A stretch of 13,114 nucleotides of DNA. Source: an uncultured Oscillospiraceae bacterium. GTDB lineage: Bacteria > Bacillota > Clostridia > Oscillospirales > Oscillospiraceae. The notes beneath the pieces were generated by a model that was not told the origin of the DNA, made no database searches, and worked only from the letters and a program-made list of their open reading frames with translations. The position numbers and the translations under genes were made by a program. Location of the stretch: contig CAADVN010000003.1 in assembly GCA_900752445.1 (NCBI GenBank), positions 1 to 13,114 of the forward strand, in the 5' to 3' direction. Below, piece after piece: positions 1 through 5,614 of the stretch. Each line of letters starts with the position of its first letter. The first letter of the stretch is position 1.

Positions 1-491
1 GTGATGATGACATCCATGCCGATGCCCCGGGCAAAATCTGTCTCCTTGAGATTGGTGATGCCGCAGTCCACGGTGACGATGAGCGTGGCGCCCCGGGCCT
101 TTATCGTGTCCATGGCCGAGAGGTTCAGGCCGTAGCCCTCCTCCATCCTGTCCGGTATATACGGGCTGCACTCTATGCCCTTTGACCTCAGCCAGCTCGT
201 TACGAGGCAGGCAGAGGTGATGCCGTCCACGTCGTAGTCGCCGAATACGGCCACGGTCTCACGCCGCTCAATGGCGAGCCTGAGCCTCGCCGCGGCCTTG
301 TCCATATCCTCGAGCAGCATGGGGTCGCCCAGCAGCTCCGCTCCGCCTCTGAGGAAGGCGTTCGCCTCCTCCGGTGTGCTTATGCCCCTTTTTTTCAGTA
401 GTGCCGAAATGAGCGGCGAATATCCTGCCCCGACCAGCGCTTCCGGTACTTCGGCGCCGCAGCAGGGTATGTTCCATTCACTGTATTTCAT
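1..491 (-). CDS. recJ: Single-stranded-DNA-specific exonuclease RecJ, N-terminal part (cut by window edge)
   Basis: RecJ is a cytoplasmic 5'-3' single-strand DNA exonuclease of the DHH phosphoesterase superfamily, used in recombination and mismatch or base-excision repair. Only about the first 163 residues are here. After an N-terminal region of about 78 residues come VFGDYDVDGITSACL (about 82-96), with the metal-binding DYDVD of motif I, then YIPDRMEEGYGL (111-122) and VDCGIT (141-146). The next residues, off the window edge, should be the DHH motif itself. The ATG at 489-491 was chosen because it lies about 40-50 bases downstream of a good promoter; an in-frame TTG 13 codons upstream would sit almost on the transcription start with no Shine-Dalgarno. 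The ribosome binding site of the chosen start is weak (GAGAG about 10 bases upstream). It lies downstream of, but is separated by a terminator from, the CapA-like gene. Family assignment is very secure; only the missing C-terminus is unseen. Confidence 0.95.
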   Translation of the reverse strand, partial: MKYSEWNIPCCGAEVPEALVGAGYSPLISALLKKRGISTPEEANAFLRGGAELLGDPMLLEDMDKAAARLRLAIERRETVAVFGDYDVDGITSACLVTSWLRSKGIECSPYIPDRMEEGYGLNLSAMDTIKARGATLIVTVDCGITNLKETDFARGIGMDVII

Positions 492-540
492 GCTGTCACG
501 GCTCTCTGCCGCTGTCCTTCCCTCTATCAATAATTGCACT

Positions 541-569
541 ATTATACCACTCCGCTCCGTCCAGCGCAA
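541..569 (-). promoter_or_regulatory. Sigma-A type promoter of recJ
   Basis: Read on the minus strand: -35 TTGCGC (564-569), a 17-base spacer and a perfect -10 TATAAT (541-546). It lies between the terminator of the CapA-like gene and the recJ start, giving a predicted leader of about 40 bases. The -35 matches consensus at only three of six positions, so strength is uncertain. Confidence 0.7.
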
Positions 570-615
570 CAGTTCCCGGACACTTGTTTGCGCTTTCGGC
601 CCCTGGGCTGCGCAT

Positions 616-655
616 AAGAGAAACCCCGCTTCCGGGCTCCTGGCCGGAAGCGGGG
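616..655 (-). terminator. Rho-independent terminator after the CapA-like gene
   Basis: Perfect 12-base-pair GC-rich stem (624-635 pairing with 644-655) with an 8-base loop, beginning only four bases past the CapA-like stop codon. On the minus strand it is followed by TTTCTCTT, a U-rich but interrupted tract. It separates the degV-capA unit from recJ. Confidence 0.85.
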
Positions 656-659
656 CGCA

Positions 660-1877
660 TCATATCTGAGTCTCTGTCCCGGAAGGCTCCGTGGCATCCA
701 AAGCCCCGGACGAGGTCTCGGGCGTGGCGGTGTTCTCCTCCTTGTCATGGTACTGCGAGTAGTCCACGACAAGGTCGGGCCCGGTGAAGGTCCCGAGCAG
801 CTTGGACATGGCCCTCTCATATTCCTCTGAGCCCTCCTCGTAGGGCTCGGGCCGGTAGTCGTTGTAGGCCTCTGTGCTCGAGAGCCGGCAGGGTATGGCC
901 TCCCAGCCCTCCACGGATATGCTGCCGTCCACGTCGCGCTTCACCGTGAACTGCACTATGGCCGTGTCCCTGTCCCTCGGCGCGGTGTTGCCGCCGAAGG
1001 ACCAGTTGCCCAGGCTGTTGACTGTGTAGCCGCCGTTGTACTCGTCCACCTGCTGCAGCACGTGCGGATGTGAGCCGTAGACGATGTCCGCGCCCGCGTC
1101 TATGGCGGCCTGGCCGAGCTGGCGCTGGCTTTCCGTCACCCGGTAGCTGCCCTCGTTGCCCCAGTGCATGAGGCAGATGACGATGTCCACGTCCTCCCTC
1201 TGCGCCAGGGCCGAGACCCCGGCCGTGATTTCGGCCTGCGTGGCGAGCCACTTCGCGGCGAAAAGCCCGACCCTTATCCCGTCCTCGCGCTCAAAGACAT
1301 AGCTCTCGTTCGGGCCCGCATAGGGTACGCCGTACTTGTCCAGGCTGGCCTTTGTATTGTCGAGACCCTTCTGGCCGAAGTCCATGGTGTGGTTGTTTGC
1401 CAGCGTCACGAAATCGACGCAGCCGTCCACGAGTATCTGCGCGTTTTCCTCCGCGCCGCAGAACCAGAAGGTTGAGCTGCCGTGGAGCTTCTCAGCAGAG
1501 AGGCTGCACTCCAGATTCGCAATGGTGAGGTAGTCGTCCTCAAAGTACTGCACCGTGCCCGAGAAGGGCCAGCTCATGTCCCCGTCGAGTATGTACTCGA
1601 AATGAGGGTAGAGCTGCGAAGAACTGAGCGTGCAGTCCCCGACCATGGAGATGACGAAATACTCCGGCTCCGGCGTGGGCGTCGGCTCCGGTGTCGGCGA
1701 GGGCGTGGGAGAGGGAGATGGCATCGGCGAGGGCGAGGGCTCCGGTGTTGGAGACGCAGTGGGAACAGCCGTGGGCGCGGGCCCCGCGTCCTCCGAAAGC
1801 CGGACGAACAGCAGCAGGCCCAGTACGGCCACGGCTATCACCGTCATTAAAGCAAGTACGAATCTCTTCACTCTCAT
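660..1877 (-). CDS. CapA/YwtB-family (PGA_cap) membrane-anchored protein
   Basis: 405 residues. The family (Pfam PGA_cap, calcineurin-like metallophosphoesterase fold) includes CapA/PgsA of poly-gamma-glutamate capsule synthesis, but most members in Clostridia stand alone and have no proven substrate. Visible parts: a basic start and a single membrane helix (about 7-26) with no lipobox Cys; a Pro/Thr/Ser-rich spacer (33-72) that could span the cell wall; then the catalytic-type domain with MVGDCTLSS (GD at 80-81), NLECSLS (121-127), TLANNHTMDFG (158-168), MHWGNE (237-242), GSHPHVLQQ (268-276) and VNSLGNW (286-292). All the family's metal-site-like Asp, Asn and His positions seem present. No capB, capC or pgsE neighbour is seen, so a capsule role is not supported. 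It starts 39 bases after degV with no terminator between, so it is probably co-transcribed with degV. A GAGGT sequence lies 12 bases before the ATG, slightly far. The acidic and Thr-rich C-terminal tail (about 375-405) is probably disordered. Confidence 0.9.
   Translation of the reverse strand: MRVKRFVLALMTVIAVAVLGLLLFVRLSEDAGPAPTAVPTASPTPEPSPSPMPSPSPTPSPTPEPTPTPEPEYFVISMVGDCTLSSSQLYPHFEYILDGDMSWPFSGTVQYFEDDYLTIANLECSLSAEKLHGSSTFWFCGAEENAQILVDGCVDFVTLANNHTMDFGQKGLDNTKASLDKYGVPYAGPNESYVFEREDGIRVGLFAAKWLATQAEITAGVSALAQREDVDIVICLMHWGNEGSYRVTESQRQLGQAAIDAGADIVYGSHPHVLQQVDEYNGGYTVNSLGNWSFGGNTAPRDRDTAIVQFTVKRDVDGSISVEGWEAIPCRLSSTEAYNDYRPEPYEEGSEEYERAMSKLLGTFTGPDLVVDYSQYHDKEENTATPETSSGALDATEPSGTETQI
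1662..1781 (-). repeat. Low-complexity hexamer-like repeats coding a Pro/Ser/Thr/Glu linker
   Basis: The DNA for residues 33-72 of the CapA-like protein is built of degenerate repeats of a CTCCGG/CGTGGG/CGTCGG type (as seen on the plus strand), giving repeating PTPEP and PSPSP units. Such tracts are common cell-wall-spanning linkers of Gram-positive surface proteins and can vary in length between strains by slippage. Confidence 0.75.
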
Positions 1878-1916
1878 AGCCCGGGTGAGACCTCGAAACA
1901 GAGAAAAAAGTTCCCG

Positions 1917-2795
1917 TCAGTCCCTAACTTTACCTACAAAAAAGATGGAGATCAGCCCAGGACCCGTGTGGGCGCCGATGATGGGGCCGATGTGAGTATA
2001 GAACACGTCCCTGAAGCCGCAGGCCTCGACCAGCGCCTGCCCATATTCGCGGGCCTTTTCCGGAGCATCGGCCTCGGAGACGATGAGCGTCTGGTTCCCG
2101 GCGTCGAGGACGAGCTCCTGCACATCCTTTATGACCTTCTTGAAGCACTGCTTGTCGCCCCGTACCTTCTGCCAGACCTCGAGGTGGCCCTCATAGTCGA
2201 GGTGCATTATGGGCACGATGTTGAGCGCGGTGCCGAAGGCTGCCGCGGTCTTGCTGACCCTGCCGCCTCGGTAGAGGTAGGTGAGGTCGTTCGTGGTGAA
2301 GATGGAGCTCACATTGTGGACTATGCCCTCGAGCTCCTTTGCGTTCTCCTCGAGCTCCATGCCCTTGTCCCGGTTGTCGGCGGCCCTGAGCACGACGAGG
2401 CCGAAACCCGCAGAGGCGTTCGCCGAGTCCACGACACGGCACACCCAGCCGGGGTGCTCCTCCATGAGCGTCTGAGCCGCGATGCGCGCGTTGTTGCAGG
2501 AGCCGGAGATGGCTGCCGCAAGCGAGATGTGGAGCACGGGCGTGCCCGCCTCGGCGAGGGGGCGCCAGAACTCAGTGAATTCCTCCGGGTTTATCTGGCT
2601 CGTCCTCGCTATGCCTCCTGCGCGCATGAGGTCGTAGAACTCACGGAAACTCTCCTCAGTCATGCCGTCGGTCATGGGCTTGCCGTCCATGGTGAAGGGC
2701 ATCTTGTAGGGAATGACGGAGCGTTCGGTGCATTTTTCAAGAGAGAGGTCACAGCCCGAGTCCGCCGTGATCTGATAGGGGAAATTATTTACCAT
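1917..2795 (-). CDS. DegV-family fatty-acid-binding protein (FakB-like)
   Basis: 292 residues, the usual DegV length. Family members bind one fatty acid and, where FakA is present, present it for phosphorylation to acyl-phosphate for phospholipid synthesis. Visible motifs: ITADSGCDLS (9-18), RTSQINPEEF (64-73) with the Thr-Ser-Gln that contacts the carboxylate, HISLAAAISGSCNNA (89-103) with the second Ser-bearing loop, RVVDSANASAGFG (120-132), the TTNDLTYLYRGGRVSKTAA stretch (167-185) and HIGPIIGAHTGPG (268-280), whose His276 corresponds to the conserved phosphate-side His of FakB proteins. It is cytoplasmic with no signal peptide. Start is fixed by GAAAGGTGA eight bases upstream of the ATG and by a consensus promoter. 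No fakA is in the window, so which kinase it serves is unknown. It heads a probable two-gene unit with the CapA-like gene and is divergent from the transketolase genes. Confidence 0.93.
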   Translation of the reverse strand: MVNNFPYQITADSGCDLSLEKCTERSVIPYKMPFTMDGKPMTDGMTEESFREFYDLMRAGGIARTSQINPEEFTEFWRPLAEAGTPVLHISLAAAISGSCNNARIAAQTLMEEHPGWVCRVVDSANASAGFGLVVLRAADNRDKGMELEENAKELEGIVHNVSSIFTTNDLTYLYRGGRVSKTAAAFGTALNIVPIMHLDYEGHLEVWQKVRGDKQCFKKVIKDVQELVLDAGNQTLIVSEADAPEKAREYGQALVEACGFRDVFYTHIGPIIGAHTGPGLISIFFVGKVRD

Positions 2796-2830
2796 GATAT
2801 GTCACCTTTCAAAGTATTGCCTGCTGGTCG

Positions 2831-2859
2831 ATTATAGACCATTGCTGAAAATTTAGCAA
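2831..2859 (-). promoter_or_regulatory. Sigma-A type promoter of the degV-capA unit
   Basis: On the minus strand: -35 TTGCTA (2854-2859), 17-base spacer, -10 TATAAT (2831-2836). The predicted start is about 28 bases before the degV ATG. It is back to back with the transketolase promoter, with about 41 bases between the two -35 boxes. Confidence 0.8.
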
Positions 2860-2900
2860 GAGCGAGTTTGATCCGACTACCTTGTTCCCGAGTGTTCGCC

Positions 2901-2929
2901 TTGAAAAGAAGGGGAGCAGATGGTATAAT
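2901..2929 (+). promoter_or_regulatory. Sigma-A type promoter of the transketolase operon
   Basis: -35 TTGAAA (2901-2906), 17-base spacer, extended -10 TGGTATAAT (2921-2929). It is among the best consensus matches in the window and shows that translation of the transketolase N-terminal subunit cannot begin at the in-frame ATG at 2868. Confidence 0.85.
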
Positions 2930-2972
2930 GGAGAAAGATTGGAAACTCAATAACTATTCAGGAGGCAAGGGC

Positions 2973-3809
2973 ATGACAACAAGACAGCTGGAGCTCATCG
3001 CCGCGCGCGGGCGGCGTTTGGGCATGGAAATGGTCTTCCGCGCCGCGAGCGGACATATTGGCGGCTCGCTGTCAGCAATGGATATCCTGACCGAGCTGTA
3101 TTTTGAGGAGCTGAGGGTCGATACAGCGGAGCCGAAAGCCCCGGGACGCGACAGGTTCGTCATGAGCAAGGGGCACTGCACACCGGCGCTGTACTCGATA
3201 CTCGCGCTGAAGGGCTTCTTCCCCGAAAAACAGCTGGAGCTCTTCCGCAGCATCGAGGGACACATGTCCGGCCATCCGGACATGGTGAACGTGCCTGGCG
3301 TGGACATGTCCACCGGCTCTCTGGGCCAGGGCCTCTCCGCTGCCGTCGGCATGGCGATAGCCGGGAAAATGGACGGCGCCGGATACAGGGTCTATGCCCT
3401 CATGGGCGACGGCGAGATCGAAGAGGGCCAGATCTGGGAGGCCGCAATGTCCGCCGCAAAGTACGGGCTCTCGAACCTCTGCGGCATAGTGGACGTTAAC
3501 GGCCTGCAGATAGACGGCAGGACCGCCGACGTCATGCCCTCCGAGCCTCTGGACAAGAAGTTCGAGGCCTTCGGTTGGAATGTCATAAAGGCCGACGGGC
3601 ACGATTTCGATTCCCTGCGTGCGGCACTGGCCGCGGCCAAGGCCGAAAAGTCCAGGCCGAGCGTCATCCTGGCGAAGACGGTCAAGGGCAAGGGCGTGTC
3701 CTTCATGGAGAACGACGCCGGCTGGCACGGCAAGGCGCCGAACGCGGAGCAGTTCAAGCAGGCGATGGCGGAGCTGAACGCGGCCGTCGCAAAATTGGAG
3801 GTGGAATGA
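2973..3809 (+). CDS. tktA: Transketolase, N-terminal (pyrimidine-diphosphate-binding) subunit
   Basis: 278 residues: the N-terminal half of a split transketolase, which with its partner moves two-carbon ketol units between sugar phosphates in the non-oxidative pentose phosphate pathway, using thiamine diphosphate and Mg2+. Visible: GHIGGSLSAMDILTELYF (27-44), SKGHCTPALYS (65-75) with a conserved His at 68, GHPDMVNVPGVDMSTGSLGQG (100-120), and the thiamine-binding GDGEIEEGQIWEA (145-157) ending near N176 in VDVNGLQIDG. The ATG at 2973 has GGAGG seven bases upstream. An earlier in-frame ATG at 2868 lies before the promoter and is rejected. The stop is followed after one base by the start of the C-terminal subunit, so the two are translationally coupled and form an obligate pair. 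The alternative DXP synthase is excluded by the split architecture and motifs. Confidence 0.95.
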   Translation: MTTRQLELIAARGRRLGMEMVFRAASGHIGGSLSAMDILTELYFEELRVDTAEPKAPGRDRFVMSKGHCTPALYSILALKGFFPEKQLELFRSIEGHMSGHPDMVNVPGVDMSTGSLGQGLSAAVGMAIAGKMDGAGYRVYALMGDGEIEEGQIWEAAMSAAKYGLSNLCGIVDVNGLQIDGRTADVMPSEPLDKKFEAFGWNVIKADGHDFDSLRAALAAAKAEKSRPSVILAKTVKGKGVSFMENDAGWHGKAPNAEQFKQAMAELNAAVAKLEVE

Positions 3810-3810
3810 G

Positions 3811-4758
3811 ATGGCGGAGAAGAAGGCTACACGCGCGGTCTACGGCGAGATGCTGGTCGAGCTTGCGGAGAAATACCCCGAGCTCATAGTCCTCGACGCC
3901 GACCTCTCGAGCGCTACTATGACCAAGAGCTTTGCCAAGGCATATCCCGGGCGCTTCCTCGACATGGGCATAGCCGAGGCAAACATGATAGGTGTGGCGG
4001 CAGGCCTTGCGACCTGCGGGAAAAAACCCTTCGCCAATTCCTTCGCCATGTTCACTGCGGGAAGGGCCTACGAGCAGGTGCGAAATTCCGTGGCCTATCC
4101 CGGCCTGAACGTCAAATGCGTCGGCTCACACGGCGGCCTCTCCGTCGGCGAGGACGGCGCGACCCACCAGTGCCTGGAGGACCTCGCGCTCATGAGCGCC
4201 ATACCGGGCATGCTGGTGGTGAACCCCTGCGACGGGAATGAAATGCGCCAGGCCATGCTCGCGCTCATAGAGTACGTCGGCCCGGCGTATATGCGCCTGG
4301 GCAGGATGGCCGTCGAGAACGTGACCGACGCCGTCGAGGGCTACAAGTTCGAGCTCGGCAAGGCCGCGAAGCTGCGCGAGGGCAGGGACCTCACCATCTG
4401 TGCGACAGGGCTCATGGTCCAGCGCGCGCTGGCCGCGGCCGAAACGCTCCAGGCCGAGGGCATCTCGGCGAGGGTGCTCGATTTCCACACCGTGAAGCCC
4501 ATCGACAAGGCCGCGCTCGACGCCGCCGCAAAGGAGACCGGCTGCATAGTCACCACCGAGGAGCACAACGTCATGGGCGGCCTCGGCAGCGCCATCGCGG
4601 CCTATATTGCGGAGACGAACCCGGTGCCCGTCCTGCGCCACGGCGTCTATGACGAGTTCGGGCGCTCCGGCAAGGCCGAAAAGGTGCTCGAGGCCTATGG
4701 CCTCACCGCCGAGGGCATCGCGGCGAAGGCGCGCTCCGCAGTCGCCATGAAGCGCTGA
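3811..4758 (+). CDS. tktB: Transketolase, C-terminal subunit
   Basis: 315 residues, covering the pyrimidine-binding domain and the C-terminal transketolase domain. Visible: DADLSSATMTKSF (29-41), DMGIAEANMIGVAAGLA (51-67) with the catalytic Glu56 that activates thiamine diphosphate, FANSFAMFTAGRAYEQVRN (74-92), GSHGGLSVGEDGATHQ (105-120) with substrate-phosphate contacts, and in the C-terminal domain LDFHTVKPID (223-232) and TTEEHNVMGGLGSA (248-261). GGAGGTGG at 3797-3804 inside the end of the upstream gene serves as its ribosome binding site. No hairpin closes the operon immediately after the stop; the first good terminator is 168 bases downstream, beyond another promoter, and may belong to the glp leader instead. 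Confidence 0.95.
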   Translation: MAEKKATRAVYGEMLVELAEKYPELIVLDADLSSATMTKSFAKAYPGRFLDMGIAEANMIGVAAGLATCGKKPFANSFAMFTAGRAYEQVRNSVAYPGLNVKCVGSHGGLSVGEDGATHQCLEDLALMSAIPGMLVVNPCDGNEMRQAMLALIEYVGPAYMRLGRMAVENVTDAVEGYKFELGKAAKLREGRDLTICATGLMVQRALAAAETLQAEGISARVLDFHTVKPIDKAALDAAAKETGCIVTTEEHNVMGGLGSAIAAYIAETNPVPVLRHGVYDEFGRSGKAEKVLEAYGLTAEGIAAKARSAVAMKR

Positions 4759-4850
4759 GGCAAAATTCGGAAGTTTGTTAAAATTACAACAATATGACCA
4801 TATTAAAGCACGAATTTTGTATGAAATAACGAAATTGGTGGGCAAAATTC
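4759..4850. repeat. Set of short direct and inverted repeats in the AT-rich tkt-glpP spacer
   Basis: CAAAATTCG at 4761-4769 is exactly inverted as CGAATTTTG at 4811-4819, and GGCAAAATTC recurs in direct orientation at 4759-4768 and 4841-4850. Between the first two lies the small palindrome AATAT-GACC-ATATT (4791-4804). The spacer is far richer in AT than the flanking genes. These could be operator half-sites or a 3'-end structure of the tkt transcript. I cannot name a regulator for them. Confidence 0.5.
4775..4792. promoter_or_regulatory. Candidate Rex (NADH-sensing repressor) operator
   Basis: TTGTTAA-AATT-ACAACAA matches the known clostridial Rex consensus TTGTTAA-N4-TTAACAA at 12 of 14 defined positions. 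It lies in the spacer upstream of the glpPK promoter, about 73 bases before the -35, so it would act at a distance or on a weaker unseen promoter. In an AT-rich spacer a chance match is possible. Confidence 0.35.
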
Positions 4851-4864
4851 AGGAATATGGTGCA

Positions 4865-4893
4865 TTGCATTTACCGCTTTGCTGGGCTAAAAT
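4865..4893 (+). promoter_or_regulatory. Likely promoter of the glpPK operon
   Basis: -35 TTGCAT (4865-4870), 17-base spacer, -10 TAAAAT (4888-4893; overlapped by a second TAAAAT at 4893-4898). It would start transcription near 4900, about 26 bases before the leader terminator and about 90 bases before glpP. Confidence 0.6.
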
Positions 4894-4907
4894 AAAATCA
4901 AGCTAAT

Positions 4908-4935
4908 ATTTGCACAAGAGATAGAGGTGCGAAAT
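4908..4935 (+). promoter_or_regulatory. Possible antiterminator stem in the glpPK leader
   Basis: ATTTGCAC (4908-4915) can pair with GTGCGAAAT (4927-4935): eight base pairs, a single bulged G and an 11-base loop. The right-hand half of this pairing is the left arm of the following terminator, so the two structures exclude each other. ATTTGCAC in effect imitates the right arm of the terminator. This is the arrangement expected for protein-dependent antitermination, but whether GlpP binds here is inference. Confidence 0.45.
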
Positions 4936-4970
4936 CACGGGGAAGTCCCGTAATTTCGCACCGTTTTTTT
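4926..4970 (+). terminator. Leader terminator before glpP
   Basis: Ten base pairs GGTGCGAAAT/ATTTCGCACC (4926-4935 with 4953-4962), one C/A mismatch, then ACGGG/CCCGT around a five-base loop, followed by seven T residues (4964-4970). It is a strong intrinsic terminator. It ends eight bases before the glpP Shine-Dalgarno and lies downstream of the predicted glp promoter, so it would block glpPK unless relieved. It may also end readthrough transcripts from the transketolase genes. Confidence 0.9.
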
Positions 4971-4990
4971 ATACGCACAGGAGGAAGGAC

Positions 4991-5614
4991 ATGAACAAGC
5001 GGCTTCACTTTTTTGAGAACGAGCCGATAGTGGCGGCGGTCAAGACCGAGGAACAGCTGCAGCGCGCGCTGAACTCGGAGTGCAACATCATATTCTTCCT
5101 GTTCGGCAACATCTGCAACATCCCGAATCTGGTGGAGAGCGTCAAGGAGCGGGGCAAATACGCCTTTGTGCATCTCGACCTGATAAACGGGCTGGCGGCG
5201 AAGGAGATAGCGGCGGACTATATCCGGAGCTTCACCAGGGCGGATGGGGTATTGAGCACGAAGCCCCAGATCCTGAGGCATGCGCGGGAGATAGGGCTTA
5301 TAACGGTTCTGCGGGTCTTTGTGCTGGACTCGCTGGCACTGGACAATATAGAGAAGCTGCGCGCGGCCTGCAATCCCGACCTCATAGAGCTGGTGCCGGG
5401 GCTGATGCCGAAGATAATCCGTCAGGTGCACTCGCTGCACCGGACGCCGCTGATAGCGGGCGGGCTCATCCGGGACAAGGAGGACACGGTGAGCGCGCTT
5501 TCGGCGGGGGCTATCAGCATCTCGACCTCCTGTGAGGAGGCCTGGCAGGAGCTGGACGCGGGCGCGCCGGCCAGTGCGAAACAATTCTTAAAGGGAAGGG
5601 ATGTGAGAGGGTGA
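4991..5614 (+). CDS. glpP: Glycerol uptake operon antiterminator GlpP
   Basis: 207 residues, slightly longer than the roughly 190-residue Bacillus protein. In Bacillus subtilis GlpP, in the presence of glycerol-3-phosphate, allows transcription past leader terminators of the glp genes and stabilises the mRNA. Visible family motifs: EPIVAAVKTEEQL (11-23), VHLDLINGLAAKE (60-72), DGVLSTKPQI (85-94), RVFVLDSLA (108-116), PDLIELVPGLMPKII (129-143) and PLIAGGLIRDKEDT (153-166) followed by SAGAISISTS (171-180), the phosphate-binding-type loops of a barrel fold. AGGAGG six bases before the ATG sets the start. It follows directly on a strong leader terminator and overlaps the glpK start by four bases, consistent with self-control of a glpP-glpK operon. 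No glpF or glpD is present in the window. Confidence 0.9.
   Translation: MNKRLHFFENEPIVAAVKTEEQLQRALNSECNIIFFLFGNICNIPNLVESVKERGKYAFVHLDLINGLAAKEIAADYIRSFTRADGVLSTKPQILRHAREIGLITVLRVFVLDSLALDNIEKLRAACNPDLIELVPGLMPKIIRQVHSLHRTPLIAGGLIRDKEDTVSALSAGAISISTSCEEAWQELDAGAPASAKQFLKGRDVRG

Noticed and set aside
1895..1916. Possible terminator between degV and the CapA-like gene (a run of T on the minus strand)
   Set aside because: There is no stable stem before the T run, so the two genes are treated as one unit.
1968..2837. Long open frame antisense to the DegV gene, and similar long antisense frames over tktB, glpP, glpK and spo0A (4126-4845, 4898-5584, 5422-6423, 12145-13053)
   Set aside because: They mirror codon bias of strongly recognised genes on the other strand, have no family-like motifs and lack convincing ribosome binding sites.
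2868..2972. In-frame upstream ATG that would lengthen the transketolase N-terminal subunit by 35 residues
   Set aside because: The TTGAAA-17-TATAAT promoter (2901-2929) lies inside this stretch and the family start with a GGAGG site is at 2973.
4866..4888. Possible CcpA (cre) site in the glpPK promoter spacer
   Set aside because: Best alignment to the cre consensus has three mismatches at defined positions, so it is not convincing.
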